Below, one piece after another: positions 23,886 to 33,100 of a DNA stretch of 64,000 nt; position 1 is the stretch's first letter; every line of letters starts with the position of its first letter. A program made the translations under genes and the position numbers. This DNA is from Aphanomyces cochlioides (taxonomy: Eukaryota > Oomycota > Saprolegniomycetes > Saprolegniales > Verrucalvaceae). Location of the stretch: assembly GCA_019828595.1 (NCBI GenBank), contig JAHQRK010000024.1, forward strand, positions 992,001 through 1,056,000, read 5' to 3'. The notes under the pieces were generated by a model. That model ran no database searches and was not told the origin of the DNA. It saw only the letters and a program-made list of their open reading frames with translations.

Positions 23886-23895
23886 ATAAGAACTG

Positions 23896-25110
23896 ATGCG
23901 TGCAACCAACGATTTCTCACAGAAACCACCCACTAACGACAATCAATCACCCGCCATGGACTGTGTGTCGGAAGACTACCTCCTTCAAGCTGTAAGATTG
24001 AACATTACCAAAGAACCAATCACTCAGCATGAGTATATACCAGCAGAGGTAATCAATCACATAAAGACCCACGACTTTGGGAACTTTGTGTTTTTACGCA
24101 GTTGCCTCGATGAATTGAGCCTTCATCAGGGCTTTCGAGTGCACCAAAAGTACAGGAACAAGCGAGGTGGCAAATGGATTTGCGAAAAAGACAGTTGTAC
24201 ATTCTTTGTCTGCGCCAATTCAAAGAAGGACCTCTCCGTTTCAATCACCTCAATGAACCTGGTCCACAATCACCCCCTCTTCCATACATCATCGACTGCA
24301 CCACACCCTGCAGTGAACAAAGACATGGTAAGAACTGAAATATTCTAGAATACTACACTTCTAGAAAGTTACAATTGGTGCGAATTCTAGAACTACTAGG
24401 CTTTCCAGATATTCTTTGACTTCAATGACTCATGCAACTTCTGCATATTTTGAATGTTCAAGATGTCTCATTTTTCAGTAGATCCTCGACACTCTTCTAT
24501 CAAGTCTTAGTACAAGCACAGTTGCTGAAGATCCACGGAAAATTACTGGGAAGTATGTTATTGATCGCGTGCGAGAAGCTTGTGGTGAGATAATTTCAAA
24601 ATCCTCTGCGAGTCGGGCTAAGAGAAAGATTGTCGACTGTCTGTTCGGAACTGTTGACATCGCCTTCGAAAAAGTCAAGAGCTATTTTACTGTGATCCAG
24701 TCACATAACCCTGGCACATTTTGCAAGGTCGAATCTCAAGATGGAGCTTTCTTTCGAAGTATCATGATTCCAAAGTTTTGTATTGATGCATTTTCGAATT
24801 GCCAACCTCTGATTGCCCTTGACGGTAAGAAATGGTATTTTCTTGACTGCACATTAGTTCGTAGGTGCACATATGAAAGACCTAATGAACGCAAATGGCA
24901 CTCTTTTATTAGCCACAACCAAAGATCCAAATAATCACATAATTGTGCTTGGTACGACAAAAGATTGCTTGGTGATTTTGATGTCTATTAGGGCTTGCAA
25001 TCGTTCCCGTTGAGAACCAAGCACATTGGACCTGGTTCCTTCATTGCCTGCAGGATTCAGGGCTACTTTTATCCTCTATCGTTTTGGTATCAGATAGAAT
25101 GAAATGTGGG
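23896..25110 (+). pseudogene. MULE transposase (FAR1-like DNA-binding domain plus DDE domain), decayed
   Basis: ATG 23896. The first piece (to about 24330) is a WRKY-GCM1/FAR1-like zinc finger: GFRVHQKYRNKRGGKWICEK, then CTFFVC and HNHPLF. After a ~150 bp gap, which may be an intron, comes PRKITGKYVIDRVREACG...PLIALDGKKW, where the DG strand matches the first catalytic Asp region of MULE transposases. Further on, in other frames, are TTKDPNNHIIVLGTT and ENQAHWTWFLHCLQDSGL, the second Asp/Glu part of the DDE core. Frameshifts at about 24850-24990 and stops near 25010 and 25080 show that it is dead. Confidence 0.75.
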
Positions 25111-25293
25111 TTATGAATATTAGGTTGGATATGAATTTTAGTGTGTGCATTCTATATTTTTCTATATTTTGTGCATGTTTTCCAAGTTCTAGTAGTTGCA
25201 GAAGAGCATGACGTACTGCAACTTCTATAACTTCTTGAAGTGGAATTACTTCTGGACATTTCTAGAATCCATCTTCAGCTACATGAATTATAC

Positions 25294-25726
25294 TTAACAC
25301 AGCGTAGATTTGATCAATGCAGTGAGAGATGTCTGCCCGCAAAACGCACACAGATATTGTATGCGCCATATACAAACGAGCAGTCGCAGGATGGCCCGAT
25401 TTTCGGTGCCCACAAGCATAATACTCTCGACGAGATCATCGTCGTTCGCGAGTGATGCAGCCGCGTCTTCACTTGGAAGGACATACTGTGGCTTGACACC
25501 ATCTTCACGGGCTGGAGGATCGTATGGGGCAAGCTTCCCATTCTTGAGGACAGGGTGTGCCCACATCGGGCGAATATATCGGTGTGGAGGGATAGCACTG
25601 TGGTGAGCCCGCATACGACTCGGGAAGTTCGTGTACCAAGTCACGAAGCCACATCCTCTCACCATACACTTCAGACGTTGTGTGCTGTTCATGGCAACTT
25701 CTGAAATGCTCTAGAAGTCGTGCCAA
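25294..25726 (-). pseudogene. Unidentified minus-strand coding stretch inside the MULE
   Basis: Overlapping frames on the minus strand give CMVRGCGFVTWYTNFPSRMR, a single C..C-like pair, and RLLEHFRSCHEQHTTSEVYG. The codon-like quality and opposite orientation to the transposase suggest either a second element gene or a captured host fragment (Pack-MULE style). I do not recognise the product, and frame changes suggest it is broken. Confidence 0.3.
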
Positions 25727-25765
25727 CTGACTGAAAACTTCACTGGAGGACAGCGTTCGACCACA

Positions 25766-25932
25766 TTAAGATAATTCTATTCTTATCCGGACGTTATCCG
25801 GATTCCCCGTGAACAGGGGAGATTTGCCCTGTTTCCAGACACTGTTGCCCTGTTTCCAGACACTGTTGCCCTGTTTCCAGACACTGTTGCCCTGTTTCCA
25901 GACACTGTTGCCCTGTTTTCGGGGAATTCCTC
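25766..25932 (-). repeat. MULE right terminal inverted repeat with four tandem 21 bp units
   Basis: The same repeat as 23782-23885, but with four tandem copies of TGCCCTGTTTCCAGACACTGT (25825-25908) instead of one. The units are identical to each other, so the expansion is recent. Confidence 0.88.
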
Positions 25933-26039
25933 CGCTGTGAATATGGGATTATCCGGACAAAATACTTGAAGTTAACACGTTCGTGTGGGGAAAGTTCCAT
26001 ACTTTAATCAAGTTTATTCTTAAGTATACTTGACTTTGC

Positions 26040-26145
26040 CATCCTGCGATTCGCAGGGTGGCAGGCGAAATAATAAAATAAAAAAAGCCAAAAGTCATTA
26101 TATTTGCTTCAATTAGTGTAGGTCTGCGATTCGCAGGGTCGCTGG
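26040..26145. repeat. Subterminal palindromic repeats of the piggyBac element
   Basis: TGCGATTCGCAGGGT followed by GGCAGGCG or CGCTGGCG occurs twice, about 83 bp apart, and its complement recurs near the right end (33062-33082). The TGCGAATCGCA core is self-complementary. Such subterminal palindromes are typical transposase-binding sites (inference). Confidence 0.6.
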
Positions 26146-26399
26146 CGCCAATCAGAAAAAAGATGAACATTTTTGGTTCCCAGAAATTTATTTTATTACC
26201 CAATCTACAGTATCTGAACAGACGGTTGATTCAAGTCTTTTAACCAATGAAATTTGTTTGTTATTACCTTAAATAGTCCTCTTGAACCACAGTCTCCCTC
26301 GCCGTTGATTGGCCGAATTTGAAATTTTGAACTGGTAAGAGAGACTTCTCTCACTTTCCCATTTGCACCGTCTTGCTCGAGTGCCTTGAACCTGCGCTG

Positions 26400-26500
26400 T
26401 GCTCCCTGCACCACCACCGCCGCCGCCACAGCGATTTCAAGTACTCAAGCCGATCTGACTCAACGCTACGCCTACCGCCGCCGCCGCCGCCGTGCGATTC
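26400..26500. repeat. CCG/CCA trinucleotide microsatellites
   Basis: Two short runs of CCACCACCGCCGCCGCC and CCGCCGCCGCCGCCGCCG lie within 100 bp, just upstream of the transposase start. Confidence 0.7.
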
Positions 26501-26619
26501 AAGGGGCTCATGTGTCTGCCGCCACCGATGAAGAAACATTTCGATTGGTTGGTGTTTAAACTGCCTGGTACCCAATTGGTCGGTACTTGCAACGACGGTC
26601 ATTTTGCAATTTGCTTTGT

Positions 26620-29600
26620 CATGGAAAAGTGTTGTGTGTGCGGCGAAGAAGAAAAGTTCCGACCTACGCCAGTGCTGCATGTGTTTGTCCAAGTTCCATC
26701 ATATGTGTAGAAGGCACAAAACGCGGGTGGTCTGAAGCGGAAGAAGGACAAGAAGTTTGTAGTGCTCAATGCTACCAAGCCAGAGACATTCTAGTTCCCG
26801 AAGTTGCGCCGCCACCGGCAAGAAAGCGAGGTCGTCCTAAAGGATCGAAGAACAAAGCGAAAGCGCAAGAAGCACAAGATGCATCAACACCGGTAAAGCG
26901 TGGTCGTCCATCGAAGTCAATATCAATGGACAGCCAACTACCAGCGGGAGATGAGGCATCCGAAGCGACAGCTATATTTACACCCGATCACAAGTCAATC
27001 CGATCCGAGACCATGTATCGCTACGTATCGTTTAAGCCGCTACGAGAAGCTCAAATCCACAAGAACGACAAGAAGTTGCTCGATTTCTACGCAGATTGCC
27101 ACGACTTCATGCTTAGTGGTGTGATCACCGAAGTGAGCTATGTCGTTGGCAGCGAGAACGATCCCGATTTCGACACGCCGGGCAAGAAATCGAAAGCGAC
27201 TGCCAAGACGATGGTTGCATTGTACAAGATCACTTGGAATCACATGCGTTTTCAGCTCGAGGAACCTTGGATTACTGCACGCCTCTTTTATAAAGGTATT
27301 TTATTATCACATTTATCTTACTCACTAAATTGTAGGCGTGAAACAGTTTGCGACTTTGAAGGCGAACCAACGCATGAACGCCGGACGCAGTTACCGTCGT
27401 TTGTACCCGAGGACGAGTTGCACGAGATGACCGAGTGGAACATGAAGTTCCTAACCGACAGTTCATTCGATGAGGAGAACAAGGACGATGAAGAGACCAA
27501 GAACGACATGCTGCCTAATGTGGAAGCGCCCGTTGACGACGGCAGCGACGACGAATGGTCTGAATACGTGGAACGTGGTTGGAAGAAGCACGGGAACTAC
27601 GACACGACAGAAGAGATTGAAGGACTTGAAGACGTTGAGTGGATTTGCGGTGGACACTACGCTGGGCCTACACATCTATACGAACATGAAGACAACAAGG
27701 ATGACACACCCGTGGACGAGTTGCGCATTTCCGACGAGTTCAAGGAACTATTCAAAGACCCCGTGAAGGGTTTCCTAGCCTTTATGCCGCTGGAATTTTG
27801 GAAGACCGTGACGTTGCGGACGAACGCCAAGGCATTAGCGCTGCAAGCCGCTCATCCTAAAGGATACGTTGGTGGCCGAGAGTTCAAGAAAAGCTTCGAG
27901 CTGGTTGAAGTGATGAAGTTTATTGGCTTATTGATCATGATGAGTGTCGTACAAGGCGGCGAGTACAGTCTGTATTGGTCCAAACCAAGCTTGTCGTTCC
28001 TTATGCCGCCTACCGAGAACGTTGGCCGCGTCATGGCGATTGACAGATTCAAGCAACTGCGAGCGTGCATCACATTTAACGACGTTGTCGAGCCCGCAGA
28101 CCCTCTTTGGCGTATCTGACCACTCATCAACCTGTTGAAGGCATCATTCAAGAATTTCGTCGTGGCAGGACGAGAAATCAGTGTTGATGAGGCGTGCATT
28201 CCGTGTCGGTCAAGTTATGCGCCTGCGCTCATCGTCTACAATCCCAAGTAACCTCTGGGCAAGTATCATTTTCATATTTACACTGCAGCATGCGCAACTA
28301 CTTGGTACGTTTTTGCCTTCAAGATCCACTTGAAGGCGGCAGGCAATTTCGACATGGAAGCCGACGACGATGCCGATGATGGGGGCGAACCAGCCCCAGA
28401 CGACGACACAGCAAAACCTCGCGATGAAGTCAAGCCAAGTGCACTGCGGCAACATGTCATCGACATCACAAAACAATGGGAGGGTAAGTTCATGTCGTGT
28501 TATTTTGTTATGAATCTGTTCTAGGCTCGCACCGAGTAATCAATCTGCACCACTGGTATTCTTCGGTGCAGTTATGTCTGACGCTGATGAAGATGGGGTT
28601 GTATTGCCGAGGAACTGTACGAAGCAACAGAGCGCGCAATCCACGGTTCGGCATGTTCGACAAGAAAGCCGGTCATGCGTGGGTCAAGTTTAGTGTCGGT
28701 CGGTACATCTCTGGGCATTATTGCAGTTTCCTGGCTCGATGGCACAGTCGTGAACATGCTCTCGACTGCGGATGCAACCACAAAGTTATTTGTCCATCGC
28801 CGAATTGGAAGGTATGACTTTACACGCTGCTATTACATGTTATCTTTACTAGTCAAACTATCCAACAAGAACGCCTCTCACTCGTCGGTCTGTACAACAA
28901 GTACATGCAAGGTGTTGACCGCCATGATCAACTACGCGAACGATTCTCTATCGCATCAGGAGCAAGCTTCAAGCAATGGTACAAGAAACTCGGGTTTGCT
29001 CTGATAGACATTGCTATCACCAACTTGTACGTTCTGTACACGATCTGCGAACCGGTCAATCGACGCGACTCGCACCTGCATTTCCAAACAAAGCTGGCGA
29101 ACCAAATGCTGTTCGAAACGGATTGGACATTGTAAGTTATCTCTATGCTACTTTGGTTTTCACACTTGAAGGTTTTCCGAGACACAAGTACCAATGGAGT
29201 ACTCGAGTGTACCCATGACCCAGTCAGCAATGGCTCTGAAGAAGGCGGCAGCCAAAGAAAAAGCCGCTGCTTTACAGCGCGACGCTTCTCTTCGGCAGCC
29301 GCCAAAACTCAGTAACACTTGCCGTGCGACGGATAAGCAAGCGGAAGTGTCGTACGGCCAGCGAATGCGCCGTTATTGTGTTGTTTTCTACTATGAGCGA
29401 AGCAAAGAACTCATCAAAACGCAGTGGTGTGACGTACATCAAGTCTACTTATGCACAAAAGCATATCTGCAGAGCGAGCAAGCTGTACCAGCTCATCTCT
29501 GTCCTCATGCTGAGTAGGCATGTTGGGACAAGTTTCACTCGTTCTATCAACCAAAAGGCCTTTTTAAGAAAGACGGCAAGATGGACAGAGGCAACGAGCT

Positions 29601-29690
29601 CTACAAAATGAAGAAGCAGAGCGAGAAAGAACACAAGCTAGCAGCGCCAAGAAGACACTCGTTTTGGTTTAGTGACAACGAAAAAAATGT
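26620..29690 (+). pseudogene. piggyBac-like transposase (DDE_Tnp_1_7), multiple disablements
   Basis: ATG 26620 (MEKCCVCGEEEKFRP), then a frameshift near 26700. Next come two AT-hooks (RKRGRPKGSK and VKRGRPSK) and the transposase core: FLAFMPLEFWKTVTL, FIGLLIMMSVVQGG, MAIDRFKQLRACI, ISVDEACIPCRSSY, YTAACATTWYVFAFKIHLK and LHHWYSSVQLCLTLMKMGLY. A C-terminal Cys-rich piece ends it (MRRYCVVFYYER...CDVHQVYLC), as piggyBac transposases carry. It is broken by TGA at 28117-28119, TAA at about 28249, and frame changes near 27390, 28525 and 29500. At least one intron (about 27296-27341) looks genuine. The DVDEAC/DEAC-type Asp is visible. Confidence 0.8.
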
Positions 29691-29780
29691 ATAAACTGTT
29701 AAGGCGCACGAGTGGGTTTGAACCCTGGACCTTTCGGCTACGAGCACGGCGACAAACCACTGAGCTATTACATGATGACA
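29690..29780 (-). repeat. tRNA-like sequence (pseudo-tRNA or SINE head)
   Basis: On the minus strand it reads TAGCTCAGTGG, then CCGAAAGGTC and GGGTTCAAACCC, the order and spacing of the D arm, variable loop and T arm of a tRNA. The acceptor, D and anticodon stems do not pair well by eye, so I call it tRNA-derived and assign no amino acid. Confidence 0.35.
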
Positions 29781-29837
29781 AAATTCACTATAGTTTAGAA
29801 AAAACAGAGGATTTTATAACAAAAAAGGCCAAAATAA

Positions 29838-29905
29838 CAGGGAGGATCATTTGCTGGGATTGATCCCTGTACCTGCACGATGCGAAGAGGTTAACTGAGT
29901 ATATT
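29838..29905 (-). repeat. Second tRNA-like sequence
   Basis: On the minus strand it shows ACTCAGTTAACCTCTTCGCA and GGGATCAATCCC, again D-arm-like and T-arm-like pieces at roughly tRNA spacing. It is more decayed than the one before it. Confidence 0.25.
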
Positions 29906-29911
29906 AAAGAG

Positions 29912-31670
29912 TTAATATGGCCCAAAAGGGCCGCAAACTAGACTTTCGATTTTGGCTTCATAGGTCGCACAATAAATATGTGATGGGAAATGTGACCTTG
30001 GAAGGTTCTTGTGGAAAATCGTCCAGTGTTGCTTAACCGAAATAGACTTGGGTGAGGGGTAATTTGGAGGGACCATGGTAGAAAGAAATGTTGCGAGGCG
30101 ATTCAGTCTGTGAAAATATTCAGCAGTATAGAGAAGAGCCATACAAGCAACTTTCTTTTCATGACCATCTTGATCCGAGGTGATGGTGGCGAGATACAGG
30201 GCAATTTCGGGTTGACCATGAAGGACTTGAAAATTTGTATACAAAAGTCTTGATAAAAATTCCAAGTGGAGATACGCAGTGAAAAAGGCCAAGTAAATAA
30301 AAGCTTGAGTTGGGGTCGATCCATGAATAAATAAATCGACAGGAGAGGAAGGCCAAAAATTGTCAAAAGGGTCGAAACAGAATAAAATCAGGCCCAAGGA
30401 AAATAAATTGGCAAGAGGTAGGAGCCCAAAAAATCCAAAAGAGGTCGTGGCGAATTTAATTCGGCCTCCTGAGGTCGAATTAAATTGCTGGATCCATAGG
30501 AAAAGCTGGGTTCGAGAGAAAGAACCATCCAAAATAAAATGTTCTCGGACGATTTGACCAGCCAAAAAAATCAACGAGGTCGGTCGTTCCATGGCAAGCA
30601 AAGTTGTTTTCAGGAGCGTCTTCATCGGAGTTGATGGTGGCGAGATAGAGAGAAAATCCCATGTGAGTTGGGCTTTTGGGGTAAACCTCCCAAAAATAAT
30701 AAAAATGGGTACAATATTTGGGAGGTGCCATTTTGACATGCGCCATGCGCGGATAGGTCTCGCGCGCGAGCATCTTCGGAGCTGGATTTCGAACGGCGCC
30801 ACGGTGCATGGCGCCACTTGGCAGAATCGTAGCGACGATGCGTACGAAGGATAGCGCACCATTAGAATCGCCATAGGTAGTGTGTAGCGGGAGAACGCTA
30901 GCCAAAACCAGTGATTTTTTCAATCGGGCGCATCGGCGGCCAAACTTGAAGGAGTCATAGCTTCCAAACGGCTATGAGATAGATAGCCATACTTGGTGTC
31001 CTCCATCAATGGAGGTAGTGATGGATGCACCATATCAATCGGTGCATATAGAGTCGTGTAGCTGAATTGAGCTACGATGGTCGGTTTGGAGCCATATCGG
31101 CTCAAAATGGTTTGGAATCGGAAGTTGGGTTCCTGTGCTGCTATCATGGTGCTTGATAGCTCAAATCCATCGCGAGGACATTTTCAAGCCTCTCCAACTC
31201 TAAGTTGGACGATCGGAGTTGATTTGCATTCAGGAGCCATTCCGAAGTGTTTTAGCCATTTCGCCAAAAGTTGTCGGGGCGACGGCAAGTAGGTTCCGGG
31301 GCTTCAATCATCGCTCTTGATGGCTTAAAATACTCGTCTAGCCATGATAGGATGGAAAAGAGTCATAGCCGGTCGATCGGAAATGATTTGCGACCTGTAG
31401 CCGACTTTAGGTTTTGTAGCCTGTGGATAGGGGCGGTTGACATTTTGGATCGAGGATTGCGAGCAAACCAGGATGTTTCAGGGCGTTCTAACGCTTTGGC
31501 TAGTCGTAATAATTGGTGGAGCCACTCACTAGACCCCTAGATGTCACTCAGTGACCTTAGGGAAAGCGTTCGAGTTGTCCTGGAGTTTCACCGGAGTGGG
31601 TGACAGTCCAAAATGGGTTCGTGGTTTTGAACCATAGATCTGCAATATGTTCTAGTTGGTGTCGGTATAC
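29912..31670. other. Unidentified internal part of the piggyBac element with diffuse internal repeats
   Basis: No protein is recognised, although there is a 320-codon open frame on the minus strand at 29912-30874. A unit with GATGGTGGCGAGATA occurs twice (about 30180 and 30630) with loosely similar surroundings; the pieces AGTCATAGC, CTATGA and AGCCAT recur at 30950-31370. This looks like an old repetitive sequence inserted into, or carried by, the element. Confidence 0.4.
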
Positions 31671-31873
31671 AGCTCGATTCAACTGAGATAACAAGCCACT
31701 AAACGTAGAAATCCACGCAGTAGGTCGCACGATGCGAAGAGGACGATGTACCGCAAAGCTACAGAAGTAGTCAGATGTGATAGTGTATACAAGAAGATCA
31801 ATGATAAAACAATTTCAACTGTCATTTGGAATATCCAACGGCCTTCCCACTTTCCAATTTGTCGCGTACTACC

Positions 31874-32812
31874 ATGGCCAACATGTCGATGCAGTTCCTG
31901 TGCAACATGACGTTCACACCGATCATAGCTGGAGCGGTACCAGCGGCCGCTGCGCCGGCGAACAACAATATGGAAACGGCGAGTCAGCGACGTCGCAGAC
32001 AACGAGCGGCATCAGTACAACGCCGCTATCAAGCATATGAAGACCGTCTCAACCGTCGATCTTACGACCGCAATGACGAGCCACGAGGGTACAACAACAG
32101 ACCTTATTACAACGACCTCCGCAACGCTGACTACTCCTACCATGGCCGTGGTCGCGGCGGTCGAGGCGGCAGCCGTCGCCGGTCTCAATCGCGTGCAAAC
32201 GACCGCGGCCGCCGCCAATACTCACCCGATCGTCGTAGCAACCGCGACCTCCGGCCACCTCAACATGGGTGGGGTGATTTGGTACCTCAAACAGCCGGTG
32301 GCCAAGATGCAATTCAAAACGGTGGGTGGCCCGTGCCAATTGTCCCTCAAGCCCGACAAACCGTTGACGTGGCAGTCCCGATTGATGTCTCGCAAAATGT
32401 TGCTGAACAAGCGCCGCCAGAAAACCTTGATGTTGCACCACCCGCATCAGTCGAAGTCATTGATCTTGTTTCGCCGGAAGCTGTTTCTGTCGCTGAACCG
32501 ATTGAAGCCTTGCAACCTGTTGATGCGCAAGCGCCGCTTGAAGTTCAAGAAACTACTGGAGCACAAGAGCCGCTCGAAGTACCGGAAACCGATGTTGCCG
32601 AAGCGCAGTCTGAAGCCTTGGAAGCTGCCGATGCACAAGCGACAGCAGAAGTCCCAGAAGTTGGTGCGCAAGCGCCGCTCAAAGTCTCGGAGGTTGTTGA
32701 TGTGAATGCCCAGGAAGTTGCCGTTGAGCAAGCGACCGCCAATGTCGATATTACTGCTGGCGATGATGATGATGCAGCTGCGCCGCTTGATGCCGCTGGT
32801 CCTACACAGTAA
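31874..32812 (+). CDS. Arg/Gly-rich protein with acidic Ala/Pro/Val repeats, element-borne
   Basis: The open frame has its first ATG at 31874 and ends at TAA 32812 (312 residues). After a hydrophobic start comes a basic RG/RS-rich segment (QRRRRQRAASVQRRYQ, YSYHGRGRGGRGGSRRRSQS). The second half is acidic and repetitive, with short units such as EAL.AADAQA, APLEVQE and EPLEVPE recurring about every 14 codons. I recognise no family. RGG-type segments bind RNA, so a nucleic-acid-binding accessory protein is possible. It lies between the transposase and the right end, and unlike the transposase it is intact. Confidence 0.5.
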   Translation: MANMSMQFLCNMTFTPIIAGAVPAAAAPANNNMETASQRRRRQRAASVQRRYQAYEDRLNRRSYDRNDEPRGYNNRPYYNDLRNADYSYHGRGRGGRGGSRRRSQSRANDRGRRQYSPDRRSNRDLRPPQHGWGDLVPQTAGGQDAIQNGGWPVPIVPQARQTVDVAVPIDVSQNVAEQAPPENLDVAPPASVEVIDLVSPEAVSVAEPIEALQPVDAQAPLEVQETTGAQEPLEVPETDVAEAQSEALEAADAQATAEVPEVGAQAPLKVSEVVDVNAQEVAVEQATANVDITAGDDDDAAAPLDAAGPTQ

Positions 32813-33100
32813 AGGTAAGTTCATCGCATGATGTGACGTGTTGTGGATTTGAATTCAACGGTAATTCTCAAGAAAAAGTTGAAGTGAGTACACCGGTCTT
32901 ATCTACGATTGGCTAGAATTTATTGTTACTACAATGCGAATCGCACGACAGTGGGTGATTTTTATTTAAATTACTAGTTGAAGTTCAAAATGACGGTTTT
33001 TGATTGGACAAATTACTAAGGATTTATCCTACAGTTGGTGTCTTTGATTGGCTTAGCCGCCAACCTGCGAATCGCAGGGCGGCCCACACGATAGGGTTAA

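Larger units (their letters stand above)
23773..25941 (+). mobile_element. Mutator-like (MULE) DNA transposon with imperfect 9 bp target duplication
   Basis: The element itself is 23782-25932. Its ends begin GAGGAATTC on the left and finish GAATTCCTC on the right. The terminal inverted repeats (23782-23885 and 25766-25932) match over their whole length, except that the right one carries three extra 21 bp units. The flanks are CTCTGTGAA (23773-23781) and CGCTGTGAA (25933-25941), 8/9 identical and of the size MULEs produce. Inside are a decayed MULE transposase (+) and an unidentified minus-strand coding stretch. Confidence 0.88.
25972..33100 (+). mobile_element. piggyBac-type transposon, 7.1 kb, bounded by TTAA
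   Basis: TTAA lies at both ends (25972-25975 and 33097-33100). Next to it are inverted repeats: the left end reads TTAACACGTTCGTGTGGG and the right end, reverse-complemented, TTAACCCTATCGTGTGGG. Just inside both ends is a palindromic CTGCGATTCGCAGGG-type motif (26044 and 26127 on the left, 33064 on the right). The payload includes a piggyBac-family transposase, which agrees with the TTAA target. At 7.1 kb it is two to three times the usual size because of 29.7-32.8 kb, which holds tRNA-like pieces, unknown sequence and an intact Arg/Gly-rich ORF. Confidence 0.8.

Noticed and set aside
25825..25908. CRISPR-like evenly spaced repeats
   Set aside because: The units are head-to-tail 21 bp tandem copies with no spacers and belong to the MULE terminal repeat.
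29690..29780. A functional tRNA gene
   Set aside because: T-arm and D-arm words are present but the acceptor, D and anticodon stems do not pair by eye; kept only as a tRNA-like repeat.
29912..30874. 320-codon minus-strand open frame
   Set aside because: Composition and repeats look non-coding, another frame is equally open nearby, and no motif is recognisable.
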